A stretch of 48,327 nucleotides of DNA from an uncultured Lachnospiraceae bacterium (GTDB taxonomy: Bacteria; Bacillota; Clostridia; Lachnospirales; Lachnospiraceae), in the NCBI GenBank assembly GCA_910588865.1, contig CAJUSJ010000025.1, positions 1 through 48,327 on the forward strand. The letters run 5' to 3'. Both the position numbers and the translations under genes were made by a program. This document shows, piece by piece, positions 48,286 to 48,327 of this stretch (positions are counted from its first letter, which is position 1; the number at the start of each line of letters is the position of its first letter). The notes below the pieces were generated by a model. The model did not search any database, had not been told where the DNA came from, and saw only the letters and a program-made list of their open reading frames with translations.

Positions 48286-48327
48286 GATGCCTTCCGACGA
48301 CGTGGCAGGTGCCGCGAAGCGGCGCGT
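48259..48327 (+). repeat. REP-like hairpin overlapping the end of tpiA
   Basis: GGAAGGC (48259-48265) pairs with GCCTTCC (48289-48295), and inside it AAACGC (48266-48271) pairs with GCGTTT (48275-48280). A further small stem, GCCGC-GAA-GCGGC, is at 48311-48323, and the window ends there. The element covers the last codons and stop of tpiA. I see no T-tract, so it looks like an extragenic palindromic element rather than a plain terminator. Confidence 0.6.

Noticed and set aside
1..48327. tRNA, rRNA and phage attachment sites
   Set aside because: I saw no cloverleaf-like sequence, ribosomal RNA motif or integrase gene in the window.

Overview
The window looks like a chromosomal segment of a gut Clostridia bacterium (Lachnospiraceae, perhaps Enterocloster or Lachnoclostridium-like). 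The reasons are strong AGGAGG-type ribosome sites, several GTG and TTG starts, a BlaI/M56 pair, choline-binding-like wall repeats, a CAP-domain wall protein, an IS1182-type transposase and a Dpp-type transporter operon mixed with sugar genes. This placement is inference; no rRNA or tRNA gene is present to confirm it.

Layout. 1-2.1 kb: an IS1182-like element beside a dinD remnant. 2.1-2.9 kb: non-coding DNA with several inverted repeats. 2.9-8.6 kb: a beta-propeller protein and a secreted wall-anchored CAP/Ig-like protein, closed by a terminator. 8.8-12.0 kb: a BlaI-type repressor and an M56 sensor peptidase behind a promoter with two operators. 12.1-13.3 kb: a dispersed repeat, a broken EEP-family nuclease gene and a coupled unknown gene. 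13.4-23.6 kb: a co-directional run of small accessory enzymes (AbgA-like hydrolase, four GNAT genes plus one GNAT fusion, two NUDIX, two VOC, YunG-HD fusion, SdpI, ABM, UPF0175 and others). It is interrupted at 18.6-18.8 kb by a degenerate 43-bp tandem repeat. 23.6-25.1 kb: an AT-rich AlbA_2 regulator-like gene, probably acquired.

25.1-48.3 kb appears to be one catabolic locus. A LacI regulator is divergent from a PPi-type phosphofructokinase, and a ROK repressor is divergent from an ABC importer operon (lipoprotein, two permeases, two ATPases). Then come two pairs of xylose-isomerase-like TIM-barrel protein and Gfo/Idh/MocA oxidoreductase, two cytoplasmic sulfatases, glucose-6-phosphate isomerase, an N-terminally short GH3 glycosidase, class II fructose-bisphosphate aldolase and a triose-phosphate isomerase. 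Together they suggest import of a sulfated glycoside or similar conjugate, desulfation and glycoside cleavage inside the cell (possibly by sugar oxidation), and channelling of the sugar through a dedicated upper glycolysis. No sugar kinase, sulfatase-maturing enzyme or DgpB-like partner is visible here.

The most unusual non-coding signal is an 87-bp structured repeat. Three tandem copies sit between the binding-protein gene and the permease genes. A fourth, shorter copy sits 19 kb away after the M56 gene. Both sites begin directly after the T-tract of an intrinsic terminator.
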